The notes under the pieces were generated by a model. The model saw nothing but the letters and a program-made list of their open reading frames with translations, made no database searches and was not told where the DNA came from. Of a stretch of DNA of 64,000 nucleotides, positions 44,010 to 54,120 are shown piece after piece. A program made the translations under genes and the position numbers. Location of the stretch: positions 7,378,001 to 7,442,000 of the forward strand of contig NZ_CP107935.1 in the NCBI RefSeq assembly GCF_036038375.1. The letters are read 5' to 3'. Position 1 is the first letter of the stretch. Every line of letters begins with the position of its first letter. Source of the DNA: Streptomyces sp. NBC_00414. Its GTDB lineage: Bacteria > Actinomycetota > Actinomycetes > Streptomycetales > Streptomycetaceae.

Positions 44010-45043
44010 AGCCTCCGGGGCGGCTGCTGGCCGAAGGCGGACGAGCCCCGGCCCATCGCCAGGCCGCCCGGCGCCTGGGGCGCCGCGGGCACGGCCGTGC
44101 GCTGGAGGATCTCCAGGACGACCTGCTCGGCCGTACGACGGTTCAACTGGGCCTGGGCGGTGGGCAGCAGCCGGTGTGCCAGGACCGCCACCGCGAGAGC
44201 CTGGATGTCGTCCGGCAGCGCGTAGTCCCGGCCGCTGAGAGCGGCGGACGCCTTCGCCGCGCGCAGCAGATGCAGCGTCGCGCGCGGCGAGGCGCCGAGT
44301 CTCAGGTCCGGGTGGCTGCGCGTGGCGCCGACCAGGTCGACCGCGTACCGGCGCACCGGGTCGGCGACGTGGACCGTGCGGACCGCGTCGATGAGCTTCA
44401 GGATCTCGTGCGCGTGCGCCACCGGCTGGAGGTCGTCCAGAGGTGAGGCCCCACCGTGGATGTCGAGCATCTGCAGCTCGGCCTCCGCGCTGGGGTAGCC
44501 GATGGAGACCCGGGCCATGAAACGGTCCCGCTGCGCCTCCGGCAGCGGGTAGGTGCCCTCCATCTCGACCGGGTTCTGCGTGGCCACCACCATGAAGGGG
44601 CTGGGCAGCTCGTAGGTGTGCCCGTCGATGGTGACCTGGCGCTCCTCCATGGACTCCAGGAGCGCCGACTGCGTCTTGGGCGACGCGCGGTTGATCTCGT
44701 CGCCGATCACGATCTGCGCGAAGATCGCCCCCGGTTTGAACTCGAACTCCCTGTTCTGCTGGTCCCAGATGGACACCCCTGTGATGTCCGAGGGCAGCAG
44801 GTCGGGCGTGAACTGAATACGTCGCACCGAGCAGTCGATGGACCGCGCCAGTGCCTTGGCCAGCATGGTCTTGCCGACGCCGGGAACATCCTCGATGAGG
44901 AGGTGCCCCTCGGCGAGCAGTACGGTCAGCGAAAGCCGCACGACCTCAGGCTTGCCCTCGATCACTTCCTCCACCGAACTGCGGACTCTCTCCACAGTGG
45001 CGGTCAGATCTGTAAGGCTCGCTCGATCGTCATAGGTCGTCAC
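44006..45043 (-). CDS. MoxR-family AAA+ ATPase
   Basis: 345 residues. Walker A is EDVPGVGKTMLAK, Walker B IVIGDEINRASPKTQSALLESMEE, sensor 1 VVATQNPVEMEGTYPLPEAQRDRF, which is the MoxR signature. MoxR proteins act as chaperone-like remodelling ATPases for partner DUF58/VWA proteins. GTG 45043 has GAGGAGGG upstream and begins VTTYDDRASL; upstream residues are unconserved. It is the first gene of the coupled three-gene operon next to the dcw cluster. Confidence 0.93.
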   Translation of the reverse strand: MTTYDDRASLTDLTATVERVRSSVEEVIEGKPEVVRLSLTVLLAEGHLLIEDVPGVGKTMLAKALARSIDCSVRRIQFTPDLLPSDITGVSIWDQQNREFEFKPGAIFAQIVIGDEINRASPKTQSALLESMEERQVTIDGHTYELPSPFMVVATQNPVEMEGTYPLPEAQRDRFMARVSIGYPSAEAELQMLDIHGGASPLDDLQPVAHAHEILKLIDAVRTVHVADPVRRYAVDLVGATRSHPDLRLGASPRATLHLLRAAKASAALSGRDYALPDDIQALAVAVLAHRLLPTAQAQLNRRTAEQVVLEILQRTAVPAAPQAPGGLAMGRGSSAFGQQPPRRL

Positions 45044-45247
45044 CCGGCCCTCCTCGGCCCGTTCTTTCTCCGGGCCGACACGCTGTGATGCGGACCGGCC
45101 CACCCCGAACACGGACGCCACGCGTGAAAAGTTCCGCGCGACGCCACACACGCATTCTTGTTGCCGTTACCGGTTCGTGTCATCCGCCTGTGGATAACTG
45201 GCCGTGATATGTCGGGTCTTGCGTTCTATAACCGGGTCCAACTGCCG

Positions 45248-45796
45248 TCAGGTGGGGTCTATCTCACTCAGGAGGCCCGTCTTCACGTCGAACACGAAAC
45301 CACGTACGTCGTCGGAGTGCAGAAGGAACGGGGAGGTCCGCACGCGCTGCATCGACTGCCGCACGTCCTGTTCGACGTCCCGGAAGGCCTCGACGGCCCA
45401 TGCGGGGCGCTGGCCGACCTCCATCTCCAGGTCGTGGCGGAACTCCTCGGTGAGGGATTCCAGGCCGCAGCCGGTGTGATGGATGAGTACGACGCTGCGG
45501 GTGCCGAGAGCGCGCTGGCTGATGGTGAGGGAGCGGATCACGTCGTCGGTGACGACGCCGCCCGCGTTGCGGATGGTGTGGCAGTCGCCCAGCTCCAGGC
45601 CCAGCGCGTCGTGCAGGTCGAGACGGGCGTCCATGCAGGCCACGACCGCCACGCGCAGCACCGGCCGGGCATCCATGCCCGGATCGGCGAACGCCGCGGC
45701 GTACCGCTCGTTCGCCTCGACCAGCCGGTCGGTGACGGTGCCGCGGTGGGGTATGGCGTCTCCGGGTTCGGTGGGAACGGATGCAGAAGTCGTCAT
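45248..45796 (-). CDS. Beta-class carbonic anhydrase
   Basis: 182 residues. The zinc site is Cys54 in ACMDARLD (with the Asp56-Arg58 dyad), His107 and Cys110 in HHTGCG; TIRNAGG is also typical. It interconverts CO2 and bicarbonate. ATG 45796 is chosen because the protein then starts at the normal place; the palindrome CGTCATACCTATGACG overlaps this start codon. It sits at the head of the dcw cluster on the opposite strand, which may be chance. Confidence 0.9.
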   Translation of the reverse strand: MTTSASVPTEPGDAIPHRGTVTDRLVEANERYAAAFADPGMDARPVLRVAVVACMDARLDLHDALGLELGDCHTIRNAGGVVTDDVIRSLTISQRALGTRSVVLIHHTGCGLESLTEEFRHDLEMEVGQRPAWAVEAFRDVEQDVRQSMQRVRTSPFLLHSDDVRGFVFDVKTGLLSEIDPT

Positions 45797-46243
45797 ACCT
45801 ATGACGGTAAGGGGCACGTGCTGTTGCGGCCCGCTGTGAGAGGGGACAAAGAACATCAATGAGCGTTGTTGTGAGGTAACCCACAAGGGTGGATCGAGTG
45901 CACCCGTTCGAGTGGAAAACACCGTTTTGCCGCTTGATCGCCGGTGAGAGCCGCGACGCGCAGGCCGGTTCGTTGACCGCGAGACACCGTGGACTAAAGT
46001 GACGCGAAGCGGGAGGCGAGATGTCCTCCCTGCTGGACTGCAATCCCCGGAGGCCCGGCGACGTGCCGGGATCTCCCCACGTGCGCGGCGCGTACGTACG
46101 GCTCGGCCTCCTCCCGCTCCCGGTCGGCTGACGCTCTTGGCGCCGGCAGGCCTTTCCCCTCGACCGGGGTACCTCCCGCTGACGGCTGCGGGCGGGCGGG
46201 GACCCGGCGGTGCGTACCGGCGCGCCGGACCTGAGAGGGCCCC
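45797..46243. other. 447-base control region between carbonic anhydrase and rsmH
   Basis: The left half (to about 46000) is relatively AT-rich and should hold divergent promoters for carbonic anhydrase and the dcw operon. The right half contains the hairpin CCCGGC-GACGT-GCCGGG at 46054-46070 and a possible 36-codon reading frame from ATG 46021 (to TGA 46131) with GGGAGG upstream, which I cannot assign. No mraZ gene is present although mraZ often heads dcw clusters. Confidence 0.5.
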
Positions 46244-47200
46244 TTGAGCCACAGTCGACATGTCCCGGTGATGCTCCAGCGGTGCCTGGACGTGCTGGCC
46301 CCCGCACTGGAGCGGCCGGGAGCCGTGGTCGTCGACTGCACCCTCGGTCTCGGCGGCCACAGCGAGGCCCTGCTCAGCCGGTTCCCCGAGGCGCGCCTGG
46401 TCGCCCTGGACCGCGACAAGGAGGCGCTGCGCCTCTCCGGGGAGCGGCTCGCGCCCTTCGGCGACCGGGCCACGCTGGTGCACGCCGTCTACGACGAACT
46501 CCCCGACGTGCTCGACCGCCTGGGCCTCCCCAGTGTCCAGGGCGTCCTCTTCGACCTGGGCGTCTCGTCCATGCAGCTCGACGAGGCGGACCGCGGCTTC
46601 GCCTACGCCCAGGACGCGCCGCTCGACATGCGCATGGACCAGACGACCGGCATCAGCGCGGCCGAGGTGCTCAACACCTACCCGCCCGGCGAACTGGTGC
46701 GGATCCTGCGGGCGTACGGCGAGGAGAAGCAGGCCAAGCGGATCGTGTCCGCGGTCGTGCGCGAGCGGGACAAGGACCCCTTCAGCAACAGCGCGCGGCT
46801 CGTCGAACTGATCCGCGACTCCCTGCCCCAGGCGGCCAAGCGCACCGGCGGCAACCCCGCCAAGCGGACGTTCCAGGCGCTGCGCATCGAGGTCAACGGC
46901 GAACTCACCGTCCTGGAGAGGGCCATCCCCGCCGCCGTGAAGGCGCTCGCCGTCGGAGGCCGGATCGCCGTGCTGTCGTACCACTCCCTGGAGGACAGGC
47001 TGGTGAAGCAGGTGTTCGCGGCGGGCGCCGCCAACACCGCGCCGCCCGGACTGCCGGTCGTCCCCGAGCGCTACCAGCCCCGGCTCAAGCTGCTCACGCG
47101 CGGTGCCGAACTCCCCACCGAGGAAGAGGTCGCGGAGAACCGGCGGGCCGCCCCCGCGCGGCTGCGCGGGGCGCAGCGCATCCGGGAGGACGCCGAGTGA
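46244..47200 (+). CDS. rsmH: 16S rRNA (cytosine-1402-N4)-methyltransferase RsmH (MraW)
   Basis: 318 residues. It begins [15 protein letters not shown], with the SAM loop [40 protein letters not shown] and [11 protein letters not shown], all RsmH hallmarks. It methylates N4 of C1402 in the ribosomal decoding centre and is the usual first enzyme of dcw clusters. The start is TTG 46244, with GAGAGGG upstream and no better candidate, which is why some gene finders may miss it. Confidence 0.94.
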   Translation: MSHSRHVPVMLQRCLDVLAPALERPGAVVVDCTLGLGGHSEALLSRFPEARLVALDRDKEALRLSGERLAPFGDRATLVHAVYDELPDVLDRLGLPSVQGVLFDLGVSSMQLDEADRGFAYAQDAPLDMRMDQTTGISAAEVLNTYPPGELVRILRAYGEEKQAKRIVSAVVRERDKDPFSNSARLVELIRDSLPQAAKRTGGNPAKRTFQALRIEVNGELTVLERAIPAAVKALAVGGRIAVLSYHSLEDRLVKQVFAAGAANTAPPGLPVVPERYQPRLKLLTRGAELPTEEEVAENRRAAPARLRGAQRIREDAE

Positions 47201-47296
47201 CGGAAGGGTGTGTGAGTTGGACGACCGAACTCACCGGGCACATGGGCCGGAACCCCGGACCCACCGGCCGGAAACCCGAACTCACCTGGAGGGTGA

Positions 47297-47851
47297 GTGA
47301 ATAAGAAACCCGAACTGAGGGGGAGAGCGGCCCGGCTCGCGCGGCTCTTCCCGACCGGCTCCGGACAGGCCGCCCGTACGCCCTTCGTCCTCCTGGTCGT
47401 GGTGCTGCTCGGGGGCGGTCTCATCGGTCTCCTGGTGCTGAACTCCGCCCTCAGCGAAGGATCGTTCCAGCTCGACGACCTGCAGAAGGACACCAAGAGC
47501 CTCACCGACGAGGAGCAGGCGCTCCAGCGCGACGTGGACGCCTACTCCGCGCCCGACGCCCTCCAGCGCCGCGCCCGCGAACTGGGCATGGTGCCCGGCG
47601 GCGACCCGGCCTTCCTCAACCCCGACGGCACCGTCCGCGGTGTCCCCAGCGCGGCCGCCGAACAGTCGTCCATGTCCGTGATCCGGCCGCCCGAGGTGTT
47701 CGCCCCCGCACCGGCCCCGACGCCCGCCGAGCCGCCGACGCCGGCCGGGACACAGCCGGCCAGCGAACCGCCGGCGCTCACCGGGGCGCCGGAACCGGGC
47801 ACGGAGAGCGTCCCGCAGCCCACGCCGACCTCTACGATTCCCGGCAGGTGA
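47297..47851 (+). CDS. ftsL: Septum formation protein FtsL
   Basis: 184 residues. A basic cytoplasmic start, one transmembrane helix (about 29-50), a leucine-zipper-like coiled coil (FQLDDLQKDTKSLTDEEQALQRDVDAY) and a long Pro/Ala/Thr-rich external tail of about 70 residues. FtsL bridges FtsQ-DivIC and the FtsW-FtsI synthase at the septum. GTG 47297 has GGAGG upstream. Its stop overlaps ftsI as GTGA. The synteny between rsmH and ftsI settles the identity even though sequence conservation is low. Confidence 0.9.
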   Translation: MNKKPELRGRAARLARLFPTGSGQAARTPFVLLVVVLLGGGLIGLLVLNSALSEGSFQLDDLQKDTKSLTDEEQALQRDVDAYSAPDALQRRARELGMVPGGDPAFLNPDGTVRGVPSAAAEQSSMSVIRPPEVFAPAPAPTPAEPPTPAGTQPASEPPALTGAPEPGTESVPQPTPTSTIPGR

Positions 47852-49836
47852 CGGAAGTGTCCGACAGGGAACCCCCGCGCCGCAGGGTGCCCGCGCCCGC
47901 CCGGTCCGCGAAACCCGCCGCGAAACCCGCCCGCTCCGCGCAGCCCGGCAGCCAGCGGCGCCCCGGACCGGGCGCCCGGCCCGTGCGCCGGCCGGCCCCG
48001 CCCCGCGCCAAGGCGCCGCGCGTCATCCGGCTCGGCAGCCCCCGCCCGCGGCTGCGCCTGGTCAGCCTCGCCCTGGCCCTCGTACTGATCGCCTTCGTCG
48101 TACGGCTCCTGCAGGTGCAGGCGGTCGACGCGAGCGAGTACACCGCCAAGGCCGAGAAGAACCGCTACCTCAGCCGCACCCTGGCCGCCGCGCGCGGCGG
48201 GATCACCGACCGCAACGGCGTCGACCTGGCGATCAGCGTGGACGCGAACGACATCACCGCCGACCCCACGCTCTTCACCCGGAAGGCGACGAAGACCGAC
48301 GACGCCCCCGAGCAGGCCGCCGCCCTGCTCGGCCCGATCCTCGGCAAGGACACCGGCGAACTCGCCGAGAAGCTCCGCACGAAGAAGACCCGCTACGTCG
48401 TGCTCGCCCGCCGCCAGACCCCCCAGGTCTGGACACAGATCAAGGACCTCAAGAGCACCCTCGCCGAGAAGGCCGGCGAGGGCGGGGCGGCGAACATCCT
48501 GGCGGGCGTCCTCCAGGAACCCAGCAGCAAGCGGGTCTACCCGAACGGCGACCTCGGCGCCGGGATACTGGGCTGGGTCAACGCCGACGGCAAGGGCGGC
48601 GGCGGCATCGAGCAGCAGCTCAACGGCGACCTGTCCGGCAAGGACGGCGAGATCCGCTACGCCCAGTCCGGCGGCCGGCAGGTACCGACCGCCGGTTCCA
48701 CCGAGAAGCCCGCGGTGGCCGGGGCCGAGGTGGAGCTGACCATCGACCGTGACATCCAGTGGGCCGCGCAGAACGCCATCGCCACCCAGGTCGAGAAGTC
48801 CAAGGCGGACCGCGGGTACGTCATAGTGCAGGACAACAGGACCGGCGAGATCCTCGCGATGGCCAACTCGCCCGGCTTCGACCCGAACGACCTGTCCAAG
48901 GCCGACGGGGGCGCCCTGCACAACTGGAGTCTGGAGGACGCCTACGAGCCCGGCTCCACCGCCAAGGTGATGTCGATGGCCGCCGTCCTGGAGGAGGGCG
49001 CCGCAACCCCCGCGACACACGTGACCGTGCCCAACCGGCTGCACCGCGGCGACCGGCTCTTCAAGGACGACATCGACCACCCGACCTGGTACCTGACGCT
49101 CAACGGCGTCCTCGCCAAGTCCAGCAACATCGGCACCATCCTGGCGACCGGACAGCTCGGCAAGACGCAGCAGGAGGCCAACCGGGTCCTCTACTCCTAC
49201 CTGCGCAAGTTCGGCATCGGCGGCTACACCGGGCTCGATTTCCCCGGCGAGACCAAGGGCATCCTCGCGCCCGCCGACCAGTGGTCGACCTCCCAGCAGT
49301 ACACGATCCCTTTCGGCCAGGGCGTCTCCATCAACGCGATGCAGGCCGCCTCCGTCTACTCGACGATCGCCAACGGCGGCGTACGGGTGGAACCGACACT
49401 CGTCCGCGGCACCAAGGGAGCCGACGGACGCTTCACCCCGGCCGCCGCGGCCAGGAAGACAAGGGTCGTCAGCGAGAAGACGGCGAAAACCCTGGCACAC
49501 ATGCTGGAGTCCGTCGTGGACGACCAGGAGGGCACCGGCGCCAAGGCGCGCATCCCCGGCTACCGCGTCGCGGGCAAGACCGGCACGGCCAACCGCGTGG
49601 ATCCGGCCACCGGCCGCTACCGCGGCTACACCTCGTCCTTCGCGGGATTCGCACCCGCGGACAACCCCCGCGTCACCGTGTACTGCGCCATCCAGAACGC
49701 CACCAAGGGCAGCTACTTCGGCGGTCAGATCTGCGGGCCCGTCTACAAGGAGGTCCTGGAGTTCGCCCTGAAGACCCTCCAGGTGCCGCCCACCGGGCAC
49801 ACGTCCGCCAGACTCCCCGTCACCTTCACGCCCTGA
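47848..49836 (+). CDS. ftsI: Septal peptidoglycan transpeptidase FtsI (PBP3-type)
   Basis: 662 residues. An Ala/Pro/Arg-rich cytoplasmic leader of about 65 residues, one transmembrane helix (about 70-90), a PBP dimerisation region and a transpeptidase domain with Ser370 and Lys373 (PGSTAKV), Ser-Ser-Asn at 425-427 (KSSNIG) and KTGT at 577-580. It cross-links septal peptidoglycan with FtsW. In S. coelicolor ftsI is dispensable for vegetative growth but needed for sporulation septa. Starts at GTG 47848, coupled to ftsL. Confidence 0.94.
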   Translation: MTEVSDREPPRRRVPAPARSAKPAAKPARSAQPGSQRRPGPGARPVRRPAPPRAKAPRVIRLGSPRPRLRLVSLALALVLIAFVVRLLQVQAVDASEYTAKAEKNRYLSRTLAAARGGITDRNGVDLAISVDANDITADPTLFTRKATKTDDAPEQAAALLGPILGKDTGELAEKLRTKKTRYVVLARRQTPQVWTQIKDLKSTLAEKAGEGGAANILAGVLQEPSSKRVYPNGDLGAGILGWVNADGKGGGGIEQQLNGDLSGKDGEIRYAQSGGRQVPTAGSTEKPAVAGAEVELTIDRDIQWAAQNAIATQVEKSKADRGYVIVQDNRTGEILAMANSPGFDPNDLSKADGGALHNWSLEDAYEPGSTAKVMSMAAVLEEGAATPATHVTVPNRLHRGDRLFKDDIDHPTWYLTLNGVLAKSSNIGTILATGQLGKTQQEANRVLYSYLRKFGIGGYTGLDFPGETKGILAPADQWSTSQQYTIPFGQGVSINAMQAASVYSTIANGGVRVEPTLVRGTKGADGRFTPAAAARKTRVVSEKTAKTLAHMLESVVDDQEGTGAKARIPGYRVAGKTGTANRVDPATGRYRGYTSSFAGFAPADNPRVTVYCAIQNATKGSYFGGQICGPVYKEVLEFALKTLQVPPTGHTSARLPVTFTP

Positions 49837-49938
49837 CCGGCACAGCTCACGCCCGTATCCGTACCGGCGTCCGTACCGACATCCGCACCGACCGGAACAC
49901 CCCGCGCACCGCCCGGAACACCGATCAGGAACCAGCTC

Positions 49939-51633
49939 GTGACAACGATCACTCCCGACCCCGGCAACGACGGCTCGACGCCCGTCCCGCCACGCCCCTC
50001 GCTTCGCTCCGGCGGGGGTGTGCCCGGTACGCTCACCGCCGTGCCACACGCCGATCAGTCCCAAACCACCCAGAAGGGCGTCCCTGTGACATATCCGGGG
50101 CCGCCGCGACCGGTTCAGAACTCCGCCACACCCCTCGCGGAGCTGGCCGATCAGTTGGGTGTCGACCACCCGAAGGGCGCCGCGGACGCCGCGGGCGCCC
50201 CGAGCGCCGCCGAGGTCACGGGCATCACCCATGACTCCCGCGCCGTCCGGCCGGGCGACATCTACGCCGCGCTGCCCGGCGCCCGGATGCACGGCGCCGA
50301 CTTCGTGACGCAGGCCGCAGGACTCGGCGCCGTCGCCGTGCTGACCGACCCGACGGGAGCCGACCGCGCCCGGGCCACCGGTCTGCCGGTCCTCGTCGTC
50401 GACGACCCGCGCGGGACGATGGGCGAGCTGGCCGCCTCGATCTACGGCCACCCGGGCCCCGACCTGCTGCAGATCGGCATCACCGGCACCTCCGGCAAGA
50501 CCACCACGGCGTACCTCGTCGAGGGCGGTCTGAAGACGGTCCGCAGGACCGGGCTCATCGGCACCGTGGAGATGCGCATCGGCGACGAGCGCATCAAGTC
50601 GGAGCGCACGACCCCCGAGGCCACCGACCTCCAGGCGCTGTTCGCCGTCATGCGCGAGCGCGGTGTCGAGGCGGTCGCCATGGAGGTCTCCAGCCACGCC
50701 CTGGTCCTCGGCCGGGTCGACGGCTGCGTCTTCGACATCGCGGTCTTCACCAACCTCAGCCCGGAACACATGGAGTTCCACTCCGACATGGAGGACTACT
50801 TCCGGGCCAAGGCGCAGCTGTTCACACCGGAGCGCAGCAGGCTCGGCGTCGTCAACCTCGACGACGAATACGGACGCAGGCTCGTCAAGGAGGCCGGCGT
50901 CCCCGTGGTGACGTTCTCCGCGGAGGGACACCCCGACGCCGACTGGCGCGCCGAGGACGTCCGGGTGGGCCCGATGGACTCCGTCTTCGTCGCGGTCGGA
51001 CCCGAGGGCGAGCGGATCACCGCCAAGTCGCCGCTCGCGGGCCCCTTCAACGTGGCCAACACGCTCGCCGCCGTCGTCGCCCTCGCCGTTGCCGGGATCG
51101 ACCCGCAGACCGCCGCGGACGGTATCGCCGCCGTGCCGGGCGTGCCGGGCCGCCTGGAGCGCGTGGACGCCGGACAGCCCTACCTCGCCGTCGTCGACTA
51201 CGCGCACAAGACGGACGCCGTCGAATCCGTCCTGCGGGCCCTGCGCAAGGTCACGGAGGGCAAGCTGCACATCGTCCTCGGCTGCGGCGGCGACCGGGAC
51301 AAGACCAAGCGGATGCCGATGGGCGCCGCCGCGGCCCGGCTCTCCGACACCGCCGTACTGACGTCCGACAACCCCCGTGGCGAGGACCCCCTCGCCATTC
51401 TCGCCACGATGCTCGCGGGCGCCGCCGAGGTGCCGGCCCACGAGCGCGGAGAGGTCCAGGTCTTCGAGGAACGGGCCGCCGCGATCGCCGCGGCCGTCGC
51501 CCGCGCACAGCCCGGGGACACCGTGCTGATCGCCGGCAAGGGCCACGAACAGGGCCAGGACATCGCCGGAGTGATCCGTCCGTTCGACGACCGCCAGGTG
51601 CTCCGCGCAGCCATCCAGAAGACCCAGGGATGA
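49939..51633 (+). CDS. murE: UDP-MurNAc-tripeptide synthetase MurE
   Basis: 564 residues. The ATP loop GITGTSGKTTTAYL, the UDP-MurNAc-dipeptide-binding part, and TSDNPRGEDPLAI near residue 475, whose DNPR motif selects diaminopimelate, are present. It adds LL- or meso-diaminopimelate to UDP-MurNAc-L-Ala-D-Glu; Streptomyces walls contain the LL form. The N-terminus is unusually long: about 50 Pro/Thr-rich residues precede the conserved core, and GTG 50086 (VTYPGPPRP) is a plausible shorter start with AAGGGCG upstream. A 102-base gap rich in ACCGAC/CCGTACC repeats separates it from ftsI. Confidence 0.93.
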   Translation: MTTITPDPGNDGSTPVPPRPSLRSGGGVPGTLTAVPHADQSQTTQKGVPVTYPGPPRPVQNSATPLAELADQLGVDHPKGAADAAGAPSAAEVTGITHDSRAVRPGDIYAALPGARMHGADFVTQAAGLGAVAVLTDPTGADRARATGLPVLVVDDPRGTMGELAASIYGHPGPDLLQIGITGTSGKTTTAYLVEGGLKTVRRTGLIGTVEMRIGDERIKSERTTPEATDLQALFAVMRERGVEAVAMEVSSHALVLGRVDGCVFDIAVFTNLSPEHMEFHSDMEDYFRAKAQLFTPERSRLGVVNLDDEYGRRLVKEAGVPVVTFSAEGHPDADWRAEDVRVGPMDSVFVAVGPEGERITAKSPLAGPFNVANTLAAVVALAVAGIDPQTAADGIAAVPGVPGRLERVDAGQPYLAVVDYAHKTDAVESVLRALRKVTEGKLHIVLGCGGDRDKTKRMPMGAAAARLSDTAVLTSDNPRGEDPLAILATMLAGAAEVPAHERGEVQVFEERAAAIAAAVARAQPGDTVLIAGKGHEQGQDIAGVIRPFDDRQVLRAAIQKTQG

Positions 51634-51637
51634 ACTT

Positions 51638-53050
51638 GTGATCGCCCTCTCCCTCGCCGAGATCGCCTCAGTCGTCGGCGGACAGACGCACGACATACCG
51701 GATCCGTCGGTCCGGGTCACCGGACAAGTCGTCCGGGACTCCCGGGAGGTGGCGCCGGGCAGCCTCTTCGTCGCCTTCGCGGGTGAGCGCGTGGACGGCC
51801 ACGACTTCGCCGCGGACGTCGTGAAGGCGGGCGCGGTGGCCGTCCTGGCCTCCCGGCCCGTCGGAGTGCCCGCGATCGTCGTGGACGACGTCCAGCGGGC
51901 CCTGGGCGCCCTCGCGCGCCACGTCGTGGAGCGGCTCGGCGCCACGCTCGTGGCCCTCACCGGCTCCGCGGGCAAGACCAGCACCAAGGACCTGATCGCC
52001 CAGGTGCTCCGCAGCAAGGCGCCGACGGTCTTCACGCCCGGCTCGCTCAACAACGAGATCGGGCTGCCGCTCACCGCGCTCAGCGCCACCGAGGAAACAC
52101 GTTTCCTCGTCCTGGAGATGGGCGCCCGCGGGATCGGCCACATCCGCTACCTCGCGGATCTGACGCCCCCGAAGGTCGGCCTCGTCCTCAACGTCGGCAC
52201 CGCCCACATCGGCGAGTTCGGCGGCCGCGAGCAGATCGCCCAGGCCAAGGGCGAGTTGGTGGAGAGCCTGCCCCCCGCCGAAGAAGGCGGCGTCGCCGTC
52301 CTGAACGCCGACGACCCCCTCGTACGGGCCATGGCCTCGCGTACGAAAGCACGCGTGATCCTCTTCGGAGAGTCCGGCGAAGCGGACGTACGGGCCGAGA
52401 ACGTGCGGCTCACCGGGAGCGGACAGCCCTCGTTCAGCCTTCACACACCCACCGGGTGCAGCGAAGTGACCATGCGCCTGTACGGTGAGCACCACGTGTC
52501 GAACGCGCTCGCCGCCGCCGCCGTCGCCCATGAGCTGGGCCTGTCCGCAGACGAGATCGCCACCGCGCTCTCCGAGGCGGGCTCCCTCTCCCGTTGGCGG
52601 ATGGAGGTCACCGAGCGCCCGGACGGCGTGACGGTCGTCAACGACGCCTACAACGCGAACCCCGAGTCCATGCGAGCCGCCCTGCGGGCGCTCGTGGCCA
52701 TGGGCAAGGGGCGGCGGACCTGGGCGGTGCTCGGTCAGATGGCCGAGCTCGGGGACGAGGCGCTCGCCGAGCACGACGCGGTCGGACGGCTCGCCGTCCG
52801 GCTCAACGTCAGCAAGCTCGTCGCGGTCGGGGGCAGGGAAGCGTCCTGGCTGCAACTGGGCGCATATAACGAGGGTTCGTGGGGTGAGGAGTCGGTGCAC
52901 GTGTCCGACGCACAGTCGGCGGTCGACCTGTTGCGCAGTCAGCTGCGCCCGGGAGACGTCGTACTCGTGAAGGCGTCCCGGTCGGTCGGTCTCGAACGGG
53001 TCGCGCAGGCGCTGATCGAGGGCACCGAGGGCGAGGTCGCCGTCCGATGA
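51638..53050 (+). CDS. murF: UDP-MurNAc-tripeptide D-Ala-D-Ala ligase MurF
   Basis: 470 residues. ATP loop [31 protein letters not shown] and [15 protein letters not shown] are MurF hallmarks. It adds D-Ala-D-Ala to complete the cytoplasmic pentapeptide precursor. The start is GTG 51638, four bases after the murE stop, and its end overlaps mraY by four bases. Confidence 0.95.
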   Translation: MIALSLAEIASVVGGQTHDIPDPSVRVTGQVVRDSREVAPGSLFVAFAGERVDGHDFAADVVKAGAVAVLASRPVGVPAIVVDDVQRALGALARHVVERLGATLVALTGSAGKTSTKDLIAQVLRSKAPTVFTPGSLNNEIGLPLTALSATEETRFLVLEMGARGIGHIRYLADLTPPKVGLVLNVGTAHIGEFGGREQIAQAKGELVESLPPAEEGGVAVLNADDPLVRAMASRTKARVILFGESGEADVRAENVRLTGSGQPSFSLHTPTGCSEVTMRLYGEHHVSNALAAAAVAHELGLSADEIATALSEAGSLSRWRMEVTERPDGVTVVNDAYNANPESMRAALRALVAMGKGRRTWAVLGQMAELGDEALAEHDAVGRLAVRLNVSKLVAVGGREASWLQLGAYNEGSWGEESVHVSDAQSAVDLLRSQLRPGDVVLVKASRSVGLERVAQALIEGTEGEVAVR

Positions 53051-54120
53051 TGAATCAGATCCTGTTCGCGGGAGTCATCGGTCTCTTCCTGACCCTGATC
53101 GGCACTCCGCTGCTGATCAAGCTGCTGGCCCGCAAGGGCTACGGTCAGTACATCCGTGACGACGGCCCGCGCGAGCACCACGCCAAGCGCGGTACGCCGA
53201 CCATGGGTGGCATCGCCTTCATCCTGGCCACCCTGCTGGCGTACTTCCTCAGCAAGGTGATCACGGGGAAGCCGCCGACGTTCTCCGGACTGCTCGTGCT
53301 CGGCCTGATGACGGGCATGGGCGTGGTCGGCTTCCTCGACGACTACATCAAGATCGTCAAGCGGCGTTCGCTCGGTCTGCGGGCCAAGGCGAAGATGGCC
53401 GGCCAGCTGATCGTCGGTATCGCCTTCGCGGTCCTCGCGCTGCAGTTCGCGGACAACCGCAACAACACCCCGGCCTCCACCAGGCTCTCCTTCGTGCAGG
53501 ACTTCGGCTGGTCCATCGGCCCGGTGCTGTTCGTGGTCTGGGCGCTGTTCATGATCCTCGCGATGTCGAACGGCGTGAACCTGACGGACGGTCTGGACGG
53601 CCTGGCCACCGGCGCCGCGACGATGGTGTTCGGCGCCTACACGTTCATCGGCGTCTGGCAGTTCCAGGAGTCCTGCGCCAACGCGCAGACCCTCACCAAC
53701 CCGGGCGCCTGCTACGAGGTACGAGATCCGCTGGACCTCGCGGTCGTCGCCGCGGCCCTCATGGGCTCCTGCTTCGGCTTCCTGTGGTGGAACACCTCGC
53801 CCGCCAAGATCTTCATGGGGGACACCGGTTCCCTGGCGCTCGGCGGCGCGCTGGCCGGTCTCGCGATCTGCTCGCGCACCGAGCTGCTGGTCGCCCTGCT
53901 CGGCGGCCTCTTCGTCCTCATCACCATGTCGGTCGTCATCCAGGTCGGCTCGTTCCGCCTCACCGGCAAACGCGTCTTCCGGATGGCACCGCTGCAGCAC
54001 CACTTCGAACTCAAGGGGTGGTCCGAAGTCCTTGTGGTGGTCCGCTTCTGGATCATCCAGGGCATGTGCGTCATCGTCGGACTCGGCCTCTTCTACGCGG
54101 GATGGGCAGCCAAGAAGTGA
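53047..54120 (+). CDS. mraY: Phospho-MurNAc-pentapeptide transferase MraY
   Basis: 357 residues with about ten membrane helices. Active-site sequences are [25 protein letters not shown] with the paired Asp, [10 protein letters not shown] and the HHFELKGW loop. It transfers phospho-MurNAc-pentapeptide to undecaprenyl phosphate, giving lipid I. ATG 53047 overlaps murF; the end overlaps murD. Confidence 0.96.
   Translation: MMNQILFAGVIGLFLTLIGTPLLIKLLARKGYGQYIRDDGPREHHAKRGTPTMGGIAFILATLLAYFLSKVITGKPPTFSGLLVLGLMTGMGVVGFLDDYIKIVKRRSLGLRAKAKMAGQLIVGIAFAVLALQFADNRNNTPASTRLSFVQDFGWSIGPVLFVVWALFMILAMSNGVNLTDGLDGLATGAATMVFGAYTFIGVWQFQESCANAQTLTNPGACYEVRDPLDLAVVAAALMGSCFGFLWWNTSPAKIFMGDTGSLALGGALAGLAICSRTELLVALLGGLFVLITMSVVIQVGSFRLTGKRVFRMAPLQHHFELKGWSEVLVVVRFWIIQGMCVIVGLGLFYAGWAAKK

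Noticed and set aside
45797-46243. RNase P RNA or another structured RNA gene before rsmH
   Set aside because: I searched for the conserved RNase P core and did not see it; only short hairpins are present.
47542-52143. Open frame of 1,533 codons on the minus strand across ftsL, ftsI, murE and murF
   Set aside because: It is antisense to four well-conserved genes; high GC in third positions keeps the opposite strand free of stops. Composition is Leu/Arg/Gly-rich without any recognisable domain.
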